Source: Anoplopoma fimbria
Lineage: Eukaryota > Chordata > Actinopteri > Perciformes > Anoplopomatidae
Direction of reading: 5' to 3'
Assembly (NCBI RefSeq): GCF_027596085.1
Contig: NC_072469.1
Coordinates: 11,119,914 to 11,183,913 of the forward strand
DNA: 64,000 nucleotides
The notes below the pieces were generated by a model that searched no databases, had not been told where the DNA came from, and saw only the letters and a list, made by a program, of their open reading frames with translations. A program made the position numbers and the translations under genes. Shown here piece by piece: positions 1-11,032 of the stretch (position 1 is the stretch's first letter; each line of letters opens with the position of its first letter).

Positions 1-1
1 G

Positions 2-789
2 GATGTCACTAAAGTTTGGCTTCGAAGCAATCCTAATGTCACCGATGTCAATGTGGTCTATAGTGTACTCAGACGCCATTGTGGAGAGATTGTCCATTCT
101 GACTTGCCTCTGGCTGATTTCTACGCAGTGCAGCCTCTTGCTGGGGAAAACCCCTTGGACTACTGGATCAGACTTAATAAAGCGGCTGAGGCGACAGAAC
201 AGTGTTTAGTCAGTAAAGGTGAGCCTGTTACCGACCTGAGCCGCCATGCAGTTATTATGTTTGTTCGATATTGCCCTGATAAGGAACTGGCCTTGATCTT
301 TAAAACAAAGTCTCCACGTGAATGGTGTGCCCATGAGGTACAGGATCACTTGGATAATTACATAAAGTACAAGTGGGTTGTAGGACTCAAACATTATCTC
401 AGAAAGAGGTTGCAGTGACGCTCTGTCCAGAGGGTGGGGGCAGTGCTGAACATGTGGGTGGGGCTTCTTCATCAGGGTTTCAGACCTTGTCTGGCCGTGC
501 TCTCTCTGGTGATGACAACCATACAATGGACAGAGTTTTGAGTTTATTGGAGAGAACTGTGTCTAGCAATGCTCAAGTGGCTCGCAATCTGCCGCAGGAT
601 AAGATGCGTAGGTACACTCGTGACTGTAAAGTTTGCGGCAGCTCTGATCACAGCACTAGCACACATTGCAGGATGGACAGATTATGTTTCAGATGCTGCT
701 CGCCTGGGCATGTCGGTGCTAATTGTACTCAGTCGGTCCCCATGCAGTCTGCAAATCCAAACCAGGTTTCTCACAGGTCGGAAAACTAG
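2..789 (+). pseudogene. Gypsy gag (capsid-nucleocapsid) remnant
   Basis: Frame 2 is open from the window edge to 418 and reads like the capsid part of fish Ty3/gypsy gag (a conserved stretch around PLDYWIRLNKA). The frame then shifts, and frame 1 (373-789) carries two CCHC zinc knuckles at 624-726. The second is canonical, CX2CX4HX4C (CFRCCSPGHVGANC). The first has one extra spacing residue before its last Cys. Knuckles of this type bind genomic RNA during particle assembly. The frame break near 400 and the stop at 787-789 show it cannot make one complete protein. The start codon lies outside the window. Confidence 0.8.
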
Positions 790-1464
790 ATAGCTCTTCT
801 TTGGCGGAGGGCAATGTGGAGCTAAATGGGGTTCCTTCCAGTGATGATGATAATCAGTCAGTGTTTACTGCTGCTTGTGAGTCAGCTCCAGTAGACAGTA
901 CAGTAATTTTTCAGAACACAATGCGAGTTGGTAGAAGTGATCACTACTGTGTTGGCAGGTGACAGTGTGGAGATTAGGGGGATGTTGGATAGTGGGTCGA
1001 TGGCCACTTCCCTGCGTGCAGATATTGTGCCAAAGTTGAGGGATGCAGGGGTGGTGAGTGGTGATCCGATATCCTCTGCAGACATTGTCCTGATTGGTTG
1101 CGGCGGGAAACAGACAGAACCAGTTGGTATTTGTGAAATGAAACTCAAAATTTTTGACTTTGACTATCTTGTCCCAGTTTTGATCGTTGATGGACAGGTG
1201 GATGAACTGATAGTTGGCACAAATCTCCTTAAGCCAATCATACGGAGATTTAAGTCTAATGAGGCTTATTGGCGCATTTTGGGTAAACCTGATTCAGCTC
1301 AAACACAGGAGACAAGCGACTTTATTCGGTTTCTAGCCAATTTGGAAAGATGGAGGGGAGACGAAATTCCGGACAAGGTGGGAACGGTTAAACTGAAAAA
1401 AGCCATGACACTCGAACCCATGAGTCAACACGTTGTGTGGGGCCGCTTGCCTCCTGGGAACAAG
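723..1464 (+). pseudogene. Gypsy aspartic protease and pol N-terminal segment
   Basis: Frame 1 from 928 contains the retropepsin active-site motif LDSGS at 985-999, with the catalytic Asp codon at 988-990. A second hydrophobic strand (VPVLIVDGQVDELIVGTNLL) follows about 60 residues later. This domain would cleave the Gag-Pol polyprotein. Upstream, 723-962 is open only in frame 3, so a frame change lies near 930. The reading stops being gypsy at 1464, where a hAT transposon enters in the middle of a conserved region (VVWGRLPPGNK). The continuation is at 6116 in the matching codon phase. Confidence 0.75.
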
Positions 1465-1478
1465 CAGGGGTGCAAACT
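1465..1478. repeat. Left terminal inverted repeat of the hAT element
   Basis: CAGGGGTGCAAACT pairs with the right end at 6097-6110 with a single mismatch. The 5-bp target duplication ACAAG precedes it at 1460-1464. CAGRG is the usual hAT terminus. Confidence 0.88.
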
Positions 1479-1521
1479 CATCAGGGATGAAAAAGGTGAC
1501 AAGGACCCAAAACCCCTCGCG

Positions 1522-1523
<2 letters not shown>

Positions 1524-1575
<52 letters not shown>
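1524..1575. repeat. (TA)n microsatellite
   Basis: About 25 uninterrupted AT dinucleotides lie just inside the left end of the hAT element, continuing imperfectly to 1595. The tract creates false open frames rich in Ile-Tyr on both strands. Confidence 0.95.
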
Positions 1576-2090
1576 CATACACATATATATATATTGCATA
1601 TGCTTCAATGTTATTCCAGTAAAACACAAATAAGTTGCGGCTATTTAGCTTGGATGGTTATCAACTTTCACAACCCCTTTAACTCGTCCTTGATTCTTTT
1701 CCGAACAAGGGAATGAGAAATGAAGCCAGTTCTTTGTTTTTTACTTCTGTATTAGAATTTGACATGGGTAACTCACAGAATAAACATTTGAAATACTTCC
1801 TACTTAACTCCCTTCCCATTTGGCTCCCCCCACCCCAACCCAGCATCCCTTGACAGAAACACAACCAAATATTTAAATAAACCTTTGTATACAATATTGA
1901 ACTACATACAAAACTAAATAAAATAAACATGTCAGGTACACAAATCTCAAATCTTTTTTGCCTTTTTTGCCTGTACCAGTACTTCCAGTGCCTTTTTCCG
2001 CTTTTGAGCGGTTATGTGCCTCAATTTGGCTTGCCTGTCCTCCTCCACTGCAGTCTTCCTGCTTGCTCGCCACTGGTTGATGGCTGGCAC

Positions 2091-4584
2091 TCAAACTCTT
2101 CCTGCCTCTCTTTTTTTCAACATGGCCTGTTGTCTGCGAGCCTTGTCCAATGTTCCTGCAGTGTGGATGTTCCTGCAGAGGACCTTATCGACCCTGGAGA
2201 GCTTCACATCATCTCTCTTAAACATCTGGATGGCCGTCTGACTCCTGGACCTGAGGGCATATTTGGTTGTCTGGATAGCATTGTAGGTTGCCATGCTCAT
2301 TTTGGTGCTTTTGTTGGTTATTATGTCTCCCATGGCACTGAATGATGATTCTACCATGGGTCCGTGGAAAATGGAGAGAGCCCCTCGAACCACATGGTTT
2401 AGGCCTGGGTACCTGCCAGTGTCCATCACTTTTGCCCACCAGTTCACCATGTTGTCACCATCGCTGTACAGGGGAAGGGTAGAATCCACATTGAATTTCA
2501 CCACTTCCAGTGGCACGTCACACTGGGGTGGCACCAAGTGGCCCATCATCCCTGGCCCTGACAGCCGCTTCAGCAGTATTCCAGTCTCTGAGTGGCCTCT
2601 TACCAATGGGTCCAGAGCAGACAGTGCCTGTAGGGTCCTGCTGTTCAGTGGCAGCTTTTTCTGCATGTAGGCTGCTGTTGACATGTATGCAGTCTTCACT
2701 GTGTCGAGAAACTGCAGCACAATCGGATGACTTGGATTTTCTGCCTTGAGTTTCTCAGCCACCGGTCCGACATAAAACTCCCTGAGAGGCAGCATTTTGT
2801 CCCTGAACTCCATCTCCATGAGCTTCTTCGGTGTGGTGTGAAGATGCTCAGCCTTGACAAAGCATGCCATGAAGTTGGTGACCACTCCAAGCTGCTTGTC
2901 ATGCAGTTTGTGGACAAGGGTTTGGCTACCCTGGAACACCATCACATACTCCTTGAGGATTGGAAGGACACCAAGGTAAGCGCTCAGCTGGAGGTTAGTG
3001 TTGAGACTCTCGAACCAGAGTTTCTTCACCACCCTCTCTTTTCTGTCCTTACCAACCTGTGTCATTCCTTTTTTGGAGAGATCCTGGTGGAAATAGTTGA
3101 TCCTGGCCTTTGCCCGCTCACCAACACTATGGTCCTTGTAGATCTCCTGTAGGACTTCTTCGTAGAGGGTCTGGTCTGCCTTGCTAAGGAATCCATAGTA
3201 GAGCACCTTGTATGCCGGCAACATTCGGCGAGTGCTGATCCCCACATCATAAGCCGACAGCCACCGATGTGCCACAAACCGTTGTGGGTTCGTTCCCTGA
3301 ATGCCCATAAACTCACAGATCTCAATCAGGTATTTCGACTGGTCTGAAGCCCACTGGTGGTCTGTGTGTAGGTCAGAAAAGAGCTGCTCTAGGTGGTGGC
3401 CGAAGGGGGCAGCAAACTGTTTGGCGGCATTATGGATGTGGTGGCAAGAATCTCCATCAACATCCAAGAGGTTTTGGCAGTGCGTCCCTCTGATTCTGGT
3501 CTCCAGCCCAGACTTGCTCCCACGCATGACATTACAGGAGTCCATCATCATACTGATGAGGTTGGCAAAGGGAATGTTATGGTCATTGAAAAAGGTCACC
3601 AAGGCCGTTTCCAAATATTGAGCCGTTCCCTTTAGGACTTCAATGGAGCCAAGGTGTTCAACAACCACATGCTTAAGCTCCTGATTAAAGTAGCACACAA
3701 GAATGGACAACACCTTCTTATTTGAGTTTGATGTGCTCTCATCTAAATTAATTGAGAATGGTGTTGATCTGATGCGCTCATACGTCCTCTCGGAGAAGGT
3801 GTGCCCCAGGCCCTGGACCATCTTGTATGAGGCAGCAGTCCGGGACAGCTTCATGCCCGTCAAAGCTGGTTTATCCCGAGCCAGTGTCTGGGCAAGCTCA
3901 ACAATGACAGGAGCTACAGATAGGGGGAGGGAATGTTCTGCAATGGTTCCAAGAACCAGTGCCTGAAAAAAAAAAAATTGTTAGTATTTTATATGATACC
4001 ACTTGCAAAGCACATTCTTTATTAAAAAAACGATTTCCTTGTCTGCTTATCTAGGCTTAATGTAATGATCTATGACAACAACTAGCACATACTGGCTAAC
4101 CAACACTCACTTCTGCATTTGCTACCCTTTCAAAGAGTGGTACTGGCACCTTCACTCTTTCCCTCATCTGCTCAGGGCCTGGCATTGAGGAGCTCTGCTG
4201 TGATGGGCCGGGCATTGATGAGCTCTGTTGTGATGGGCCAGGCATTGATGGTCCCTGCTGTGACTGGCCCTGAGTTGTTGACACTAATATGCTACGTGTG
4301 GTCATAATACCCACCACCTTTTGGGTATGTTTTTCTGTTTTACAGTGTGCCAAAAGGGCATGGGAGCCCTTGGTAGAATAATTTATCTCTTTGCAGCAGA
4401 GGCTGCATCGGGCATGGCCTGGTTTGTCAATTTTTTTGAAAAATTGAGAAAGTGGAAACACATATTCTACTCCCTTCACATTGCTCTTAGAGTCTAGCTT
4501 CAGCCAGGACCAGGACCATTTGCACCTTACTCCTGCCTCTAGTTGAGCCACAGTAATGGCATCCTCCTCCTCAAAATCTCTCAT
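2091..4584 (-). CDS. hAT transposase, two exons, apparently intact (about 781 aa)
   Basis: Exon A is 4584-4111 and exon B 3962-2091. The 148-bp intron begins GTGAGT and ends after a T-rich tract in CAG. Phase is 0 and no stops occur. The chosen Met follows a possible upstream acceptor (TTTTCAG at 4586-4592); the frame also stays open to 4671. Residues 60-86 form a BED-like zinc finger (Cys60, Cys63, His80, His86) for DNA binding, followed by a Ser/Gln/Met-Pro-Gly-Pro repeat linker. The hAT catalytic signatures are Asp232 (NLDEST), Asp299 (MMMDSCNVM), a C-HHI-H motif at 331-335 and an Arg-Trp motif at 391-392. The C-terminal dimerisation block starts with ESSFSAMGDII near 696. The product would cut and reinsert the element in the nucleus. 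It lies inside a TIR-bounded element, so a domesticated host gene is unlikely. Confidence 0.85.
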
Positions 4585-4671
4585 TCTGAAAACAAACTGA
4601 AGTGGGAGAGTGGTAAATTTGCTAGCTAGGCTTTCATACTTAGAACAACTAAAACGTGCTTTACATTGCAA

Positions 4672-6096
4672 TAAACAGGCATATTATAAAACAGTTAAGG
4701 TATAAAAAGGCATTTTAAATATTGGCTAGCTAACTACGTTGGCAAGCCAAAAGAAAAAAACTAACTTGATAAGGTAACCTGCATAATTACTTATTGTATT
4801 GTATATAATATACAGATTGCTTACCGTAAAACGAGAGCAGCTTCCTTAAGTGTTGTAACGTTGTGTCTCGCTGGACAGCCGGCATGAAGGACCGTTGTGA
4901 ACAATTTTTTCTATATTTTTGCTAACGGGACGTAACGGTGCGTTTCAACGCGTAATTCCGCCTCGTCATCATTAAACAAAAGTCATTATGAAACGCAAAA
5001 AACAAATAATGATCAAATAAAATACATATTAATATGTATCTACTGATCTGTGCTTTAAATGTCATTTATATGATTACAATGATCCCAAACATTTTAATAA
5101 TCAAAATCGCTGAATTTGACCATGTCCTGTTCATACAGAGAGGAGACTCGTGAGATGAGGCAGCGACAATCCCTCACACACTGGGTTGAGCGCATGCCTT
5201 TTGCTTTCTCATTGTTTGTCATCCCTGAAATATTCGTATTTTATTTTACAATTTATATTTGTATTTTATTATGTCGTTTGTATCCATAGAATAGGTAGTG
5301 TATTTCACATATGTGTAGAAGCTATTTAGACATAAAACCACCGTGAAAAAGCATGGGGGCGTGCGAGAGCCTGGAAAATGGACTTCCCTTCCAGTGAAGG
5401 TATAAATAATGGGAGACCAATGCCAGGGCTAAAAGGTTTGCTTCAAACGACGGAACATAAAATAACTCGATCGACTCCTCACATTGAAAGACAAACTGCT
5501 TTGAAAATATTTGGAACCTCAAGAATAGATTTGACTCTGGACGAACGGAATAAATATTAGCAAGGGGAGGTAGGGGGCTTCTCACCCCTCATTCGCTAAC
5601 ATTACATCGATATCAGAGTAAGCCTTTGCTCCGTTGATTTTCCATTATTTATTTTAGGTTTTTTTTTTTAATGTGAAGGTATGGTAGGTACATTTAACGT
5701 TGTTTTCTCGCTTAGATTTTTCAAAGGTTCCTGAGAAATAGACACTGTACTATCCGATAACACCGTTATTGTAACCAGCAAAAATGGTTGTGATTTGCGA
5801 TGCGTATGTCAGCGAACTGTCTGACATTAGCACGTTAGCCTACGTTAGAAAGCCTGACGTTTTTGAAGCGTACCAACGTCACTCCTGTCTAGTACGGCAT
5901 CAAGGCAGCTACAGACCCGAAGATGACATGATTACACGGGTTGGCCAAACGAACAAGCTTGGAATAAATATTTATGACAGCTTGCGTTCGCCGATTACTT
6001 GGACGCCCCCCCGAAATATTTTTATTGCAGATCTCCATGAATCACACAAATGACCTTTTTCGGAACAAAAACGGCGAATTTCGCCGAAAGGTGAGA
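4672..6096 (-). promoter_or_regulatory. 5' non-coding leader region of the hAT element
   Basis: This stretch lies between the transposase gene and the right terminal repeat, so it should hold the promoter and any non-coding first exon. The part 5704-6010 recurs in diverged form at 37045-37553 in the same transcriptional sense. Near the terminus, 6072-6086 is a short palindrome (CGGCGAA-T-TTCGCCG). A + strand frame at 5784-6053 is open but resembles no protein I know, and the second copy does not preserve it, so I do not call it a gene. Confidence 0.5.
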
Positions 6097-6110
6097 AGTT
6101 TGCATCCCTG
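6097..6110. repeat. Right terminal inverted repeat of the hAT element
   Basis: AGTTTGCATCCCTG is the reverse complement of the left terminus apart from one base. It is followed by the second ACAAG at 6111-6115. Confidence 0.88.
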
Positions 6111-6115
6111 ACAAG

Positions 6116-7940
6116 CTTTCAGCTGGTAGTACTGTCGTTGTGGAACCCAGTTCATCACGCTGTGTACCTCGAAACATACTGATTGGCAGAGTTGTGTCTC
6201 CCTTGTGGGGAGATGGTTGGGTTCCGGTGAAAATAATCAATCCAACCACAAACAAAATCACGCTGCGAAGAAATGCAAAAGTAGCCGATGTGTTTCCATG
6301 TATTGCATTGGAGGACTTTGAGGATGGCTCAGAGAGTTCATCAGAATGTCAGGAAGGTCGATGATGGGAGCTGTAATGGCAGTTTAACAGCGCGTAGTTC
6401 CATTAATGGCAGTGTGGCAAGTGGGAGCTCTAAGCTTGGGGACATGGGACTTGAGGCGTTGTCTGTCGAAGACTGTGATGTGTCCCCGGTTTGGAAGGAG
6501 AAACTGATTGATTTGATTGTGAAATATGAAGGTGTGTTTTCAAGGCATAATTTGGATTGTGGAAAGGCTACTGGTTTTTGTCACCGCATCCGGTTGACAG
6601 ATGATAGACCTTTCCGGTTGCCGTATCGGAGACTCTCCCGGCTCATTACCAGAAGTTGAGAGAGACACTGGATGACATGGAAGAGCGAGATATAATCAAG
6701 AAATCCAATAGTGAGTACGCTTCTCCTTTGGTACTCTGTTGGAAGAAAAATGGACAGCTGAGGTTATGCACAGATTTTCGCTGGCTGAACGCTCGCACAG
6801 TCAAAGATGCACATCCATTGCCTCATCAGGCAGACGTTTTGGCGGCTCTGGGGGGTAATGCATTTTTCAGTACAATGGACCTGACATCTGGCTACTACAA
6901 TGTGCCACTACATGAAGACGACAAGAAGTACACTGCTTTCTCATCACCTCTTGGGTTGCATGAGTATAATCGTATGCCACAGGGACTGTGTAACAGTCCA
7001 GCTACTTTTATGAGAATAATGCTATTACTATTTTCGGTGATCAAAACTTCCTCTCCTTGCTCTGTTACCTCGATGATGTGTTAGTATTTGGCAGGACGGA
7101 GCAAGAGAGCCTTGAGAGACTTGAGGTTGCGGGAGCATAATCTGAAGCTTTCTCCAGCAAAGTGCAAGTTTCTGCAGAGATCTGTGAAGTTTTTGGGACA
7201 CATGGTTTCCCAGGAAGGGATCGGCACCGATTCTGACAAGGTAAAGGCTATTGTTAATTTGAGCGAGTCTGATATTCTGGAGAGCGATGGTGCCACACCT
7301 TCTGTTGAAAAGATTCGTTCATTCCTTGGCATGGTCGTGTACTACCAACATTTCATTGAGAACTGTTCTGTGATTGCTAAGCCGCTTTTCCAGCTCTTTT
7401 CGGGGACAAAGCAGCCAAGAAAGGCACGTGGTAAAAAGCGCCGAAATGTGGTGCGAAGGCTCACTCCCGACGATTGGACCTCAGAGTGTAAGATGGCTTT
7501 TGAGGCTTTGAAGCGTGCTTTAGTTGATCAGGCTTTGTTGGCACACCCTGACTTCGCTAAACCCTTCATTCTGTCTGTCGATGCTTCCACCAGCGGATTG
7601 GGGGCTGTGCTTTCGCAGGTTCAGGACGGTTGTGATACGGCTAGGCCTATTGTATTCGCTAGTAAGTCATTGACTCATGCTCAGTCTAAGTACCCAGCTC
7701 ACAGACTCGAGTTCCTTGCCATGAAATGGGCCATCCACGATAAGTTCAGTCATTGGTTGCAGGGGCATAAATGTACTGTGTGGACGGACAACAACCCTTT
7801 GAAGTAAATTCTGACTAAACCGAAACTGGATGCCTGTGAACATAGGTGGGTGGCTAAACTGGCTCCGTTTGATTTTGACATTCAGTACATTCCTGGTCCA
7901 AAGAACACAGTGGCGGATGCTCTGAGCAGGGAGCCTTTTG
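6116..7940 (+). pseudogene. Gypsy pol: reverse transcriptase and RNase H, broken
   Basis: The reading resumes in frame 2 directly after the hAT insertion. Frame changes near 6350 and 6640 precede the reverse transcriptase (6660-7115), recognisable from DFRWLNARTVKD, FSTMDLTSGYYNVPL and RMPQGLCNSPATF. The catalytic box reads YLDD at 7066-7077, but only in frame 1, between two compensating frame changes near 7025 and 7115. The thumb/connection follows (SPAKCKFL, FLGHMVSQEG). RNase H contains SVDASTSGLGAVLSQ near 7570 and TDNNPLK near 7790, with a nonsense TAA at 7805-7807. After the stop the frame continues into the usual YIPGPKNTVADALSRE block. This enzyme would have copied element RNA into DNA in the cytoplasm. 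Confidence 0.9.
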
Positions 7941-8044
7941 TGAGACGTGGGGTGATGCATAGGTTGATAAGAACTCCTTATGAGGTGTTGGTGAGAGAGG
8001 CAGATGGAATTTCCTTGCCTCAAGTACAGGATATGTTTCGATAT

Positions 8045-8231
8045 TGTAATGATCACAGGCGAGGTAGTGAGCGAAGTACTTTGATATCAGGTTTATTAGA
8101 TTCCAACATAGGACCAACAGGCGCAGCTCAACCGGAAAACACACACCTGAGAACTCCCGCCCGGAAGTAAACCCCCCAGGGACCCCCTCTCAGACGGCCC
8201 GCCCCTTCCTCCCAAACCCTGTGACGCTACA
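8045..8231 (-). mobile_element. Solo-LTR-like insertion, 187 bp, in gypsy pol
   Basis: A segment of clearly higher G+C and different codon character interrupts pol between RNase H and integrase. It begins TGTA and ends TACA and is flanked by ATAT at 8041-8044 and 8232-8235. Removing 187 bp plus one ATAT restores the reading frame (frame 2 before, frame 1 after; 191 = 2 mod 3) and joins Tyr to Ser-Tyr-Glu. On the minus strand an AATAAA signal lies near the 3' end (plus 8091-8096), as expected of an LTR. The family is not identified. A degenerate spacer of pol itself is the alternative, but the frame arithmetic favours insertion. Confidence 0.55.
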
Positions 8232-8235
8232 ATAT

Positions 8236-10247
8236 TCTTATGAGCAACCAGGAACGGGGAGACAGACTTTGGCTGTCCCAAACTCGTCTGGAGTCTGTGG
8301 GGGTGAGATGGTTGCTGCGGGTAGGATATCAGTCGATGAAGTGTCTGCTGTTTTGGATGTGCATCGTCATTGGCACGAGGGTGCTTCACTGAGAGCCGTC
8401 TCTCATGTCCAGCATTTGCAGCAGATGGCATCAGTGGATCAGAACCCGTCAACCGTTTTCACTCATGAAGAACTGCAGGAGATGCAGTCTCAGGATTCCA
8501 CGTTGAGCAGAGTGAAGTTCTTTATAGACAGAGGCCGCCGTCCGTCACGCAGGGAAAGAGTTCATGAGTCTGAGGAAATTAATAAAACATTGAAGCAGTG
8601 GGATAAACTCACAAACCGGCTAGGTGTTCTGTACCGTGTTTCTAAACATCCGGTGAGCAAAAAGAAAGTTTTCCAGTATGTTGTTCCAGTTTCTCTGAGA
8701 AGCCGAGTGTTGAAAGGTGTACATGATGACGCTGGTCATCAGGGGCAGCAGCGCACTTTGTGGCTTGCTAGGCAACGTTTCTATTGGAATACTATGGCTG
8801 ATGACATTAGATCACATGTGGTGCAGTGTAAGAGGTGTGTGTTGAGCAAGGCTCCAGAGCCTGAAGCCAGAGCACCACTTGTGTCCATAGTCACTACTGC
8901 ACCGTTGGAGTTGGTGTGTGTGGATTTTTGGTCAGCTGAAGACATGAGCAACAAGTCTGTTGATGTGTTGGTGGTTACTGATCACTTTACCAGGATGGCT
9001 TGTGCCTATCCTTGTCCAAACCAAACCGCCAAGACAGTCGCTCGTGTGCTGTGGAACAATTTATTTTCGGTGTACGGATTTCCGGCACGCCTTCATTCAG
9101 ATCAGGGGGCTAATTTTGAGAGTTCCCTCATTGCCGAGCTCTTACAACTGGCAGGTGTTGAAAAATCTCACACAACACCATGCCATCCCATGGGCAACGG
9201 TCAGGCGGAACGCTTTAACCGCACTTTGGGTGCGATGATCCGAGCTTTGCCACCACGTTCAAAGTCAAAATGGCCCCAGATGCTGAAAGCGCTGACATTG
9301 GCCTATAACTGTACGGTCCATGAGACTACCGGGTTTCCACCTTTTTTCTGATGTTTGGTCGTACTCCTCGCTTACCTGTTGATGTGATGTTTGAGAGTGT
9401 TCTTTTGGATGGAGAGACTGTGAATGTTGATGCATATGTTCGGTCTTTAAGAAGGGACCTGAGGGAGGCAACCTTACTGGCTCAGAGGAACATCAGTAAG
9501 CAGCAGGCGAAACAGGCAGAGGGGTATAACAAGAAGGTGAAGGGGTTTTCTGTTGAAGTAGGAGACAGGGTCCTGCTATCAAACAAAGGGGAGAGAGGTA
9601 AAAAGAAGCTGGCTGACCATTGGGAGGGGGTGGTGTATGTGGTTGTGGGTAAAAATGGGGGTCTTCACACATATAACATTCGCCATCCTGTGTCAGGTCG
9701 GATTAAGACAGTTCATCGGAACTTGATCATGCCTGTTCATTTTCTACCACTACCTTCTTGGGGGGAGGGTGATAAGGAGATCAGCCTCTCTTCTTCCACT
9801 ACTGGTCAGAGTCAAGATTCTGCGGGTACCTCGAGTCAGAGGGAGCAGAGTGATACTAGGACCGCTCGTTGGGTATCTGATCTTGCCGAGTCTCAGGTTG
9901 ATGATAGCGAAAGTGCACGTCCAACATGTGGAGTGGATGGTGGTGTGACTGCTGAGCTGCAGGCTCAGGTGGGCATGGGATCTGTTGGTTCACCTTTCAG
10001 CATACGTCAGACATCGGACAGGTCATTCAGTGTTCAGAGTATTGTGTCTGCTGTCAGTGATTCCATGCGTTCAGTTGGGACTTCATGTGGGGAGTCGGCA
10101 GGGGAAAGTGAATCTACAACTGTGTCTAGGTTAAGGGAGCAGGAGACGGCGAATTCCTTAAGAGGGGGATTTCGGACCAGGTTAGGTAGACTGGTTAGAC
10201 CAGTAAACAGACTTATCCAGACGATGTCAACAAAAATTGCCAACTAA
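8236..10247 (+). pseudogene. Gypsy integrase with C-terminal GPY/F-like domain, one frameshift
   Basis: The N-terminal zinc-binding HHCC region lies at about 8720-8850 (HDDAGHQGQQ ... CKRC). The catalytic D,D-35-E core is complete: Asp at 8923-8925 (VCVDFW), Asp at 9100-9102 (HSDQGANF) and Glu at 9208-9210 (QAERFNRT). At 9344-9351 the frame is lost in a run of six T where one more T would restore it, just before MFGRTPRLPVD. Frame 3 then continues to 10247 through the C-terminal chromatin/DNA-binding region (DHWEGVVYVV, IKTVHRNLIMP) and a Ser-rich tail. Integrase inserts the cDNA into chromosomes. With the slip it cannot be translated as one protein unless frameshifting occurs. Confidence 0.9.
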
Positions 10248-10315
10248 GGGATTTTTTTTATTAGGGTGAAAAATGTTTCAAAAAAGGAACATGGGATTTT
10301 GGGGGAGCATAACTT

Positions 10316-11020
10316 TGTGGGTGGGTTGCAGTTGTCTGTTATCTTAGGTACACATTACTGACATTGTGTTTTTCCATAGCCTTAAAATGTATATATGGCA
10401 CGTTTTCCCATGGTTGAGCGTGTGACTGATCACCTCACGTTTATCCTGATCCTTAGTTGGATAGTTTCTTAACTGGTTTGGCTGGTTTATATGGTTAGTA
10501 AGGGAAAGGCACAGTTGTACCTGTAGACGCTGTATATAAGAAAACAAAGTTATAAATTATATCTTGTGGGTGAGAAGGGTCATGTAGTCATATAGCGCAA
10601 AACAGTGGAGGTGAATGTAGTAGTAGTATTTTGTTGTTGCGCTATATGTATTGAATAACAGTAAATTCCCGCAGCTACTAAAGTAGACACTCTTATTTTG
10701 AAGGGGGGTCGGCGAGTACTGGCGGAAGTGGAGTGGGAGTTTTTTGACAATGACATTACCCGCGCTTCCATGGGTGGGGCTTCCTCTTTGCCTTGGACTC
10801 CCTTGGGAAGGCGATGAGCAAGCAGCCACTTCATCCAGACATTGTTTTGTTTCCACAATTGCAGGTATATGCTGGAGGTCAGTGTGGAAGACAAACTCTG
10901 AAAAGCCCTGTTATCGGTTTAGCTGTTGCTGGACAGACAATAAAAACAATTGTAAAGACGTATTCGAAGTGTGTCTTAAAAATACATTCACAACGCAGAA
11001 GTAAAGACACTACACTAGCA
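10316..11020 (+). repeat. Probable 3' LTR of the gypsy element
   Basis: A purine-rich stretch (10280-10305) follows the pol stop, a typical polypurine tract position. The proposed LTR starts with TGTGGG and ends near ACTAGCA. It contains a TATA box (TATATAAG, 10533-10540) and a poly(A) signal (AATAAA, 10939-10944), giving a U3-R-U5 order. Boundaries are inferred, since the 5' LTR is not in the window. Confidence 0.55.
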
Positions 11021-11032
11021 GACAGTTTATCT

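Larger units (their letters stand above)
1465..6110 (-). mobile_element. hAT-superfamily DNA transposon inserted in gypsy pol, 4646 bp
   Basis: The ends are inverted copies: CAGGGGTGCAAACT at 1465 and, read on the minus strand from 6110, CAGGGATGCAAACT (13 of 14 match). They are flanked by the 5-bp direct repeat ACAAG at 1460-1464 and 6111-6115. Removing the element with one ACAAG rejoins the gypsy codons exactly (GGG AAC AAG | CTT TCA), which fixes the boundaries. The element carries a two-exon transposase on the minus strand and long AT-rich non-coding ends. Most hAT elements make 8-bp duplications; 5 bp points to the smaller hAT5-type group, an inference from the duplication length only. 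With matching termini and an open transposase, it may be a young copy. Confidence 0.88.
1..11020 (+). mobile_element. Ty3/gypsy LTR retrotransposon, decayed, 5' end outside window
   Basis: The domain order gag, protease, reverse transcriptase, RNase H, integrase, followed by a TATA/poly(A)-signal-bearing LTR, is that of Ty3/gypsy elements. The 5' LTR and the start of gag are not in the window. Coding continuity is broken by several frame changes (near 400, 730-930, 6350, 6640, 7025, 7115 and 9345), one nonsense codon (7805-7807), and two insertions: a hAT transposon at 1465-6110 and a 187-bp LTR-like piece at 8045-8231. The copy is therefore dead as an autonomous element. The exact 3' boundary is uncertain because there is no 5' LTR to compare with. 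Confidence 0.9.

Noticed and set aside
2091..4584. Domesticated host gene derived from a hAT transposase
   Set aside because: The gene lies within a TIR- and target-duplication-bounded insertion in a retrotransposon, so it is still part of a transposon.
5784..6053. 89-codon plus-strand frame in the hAT leader
   Set aside because: The diverged copy at 37 kb does not keep the frame, and it runs against the transposase sense.
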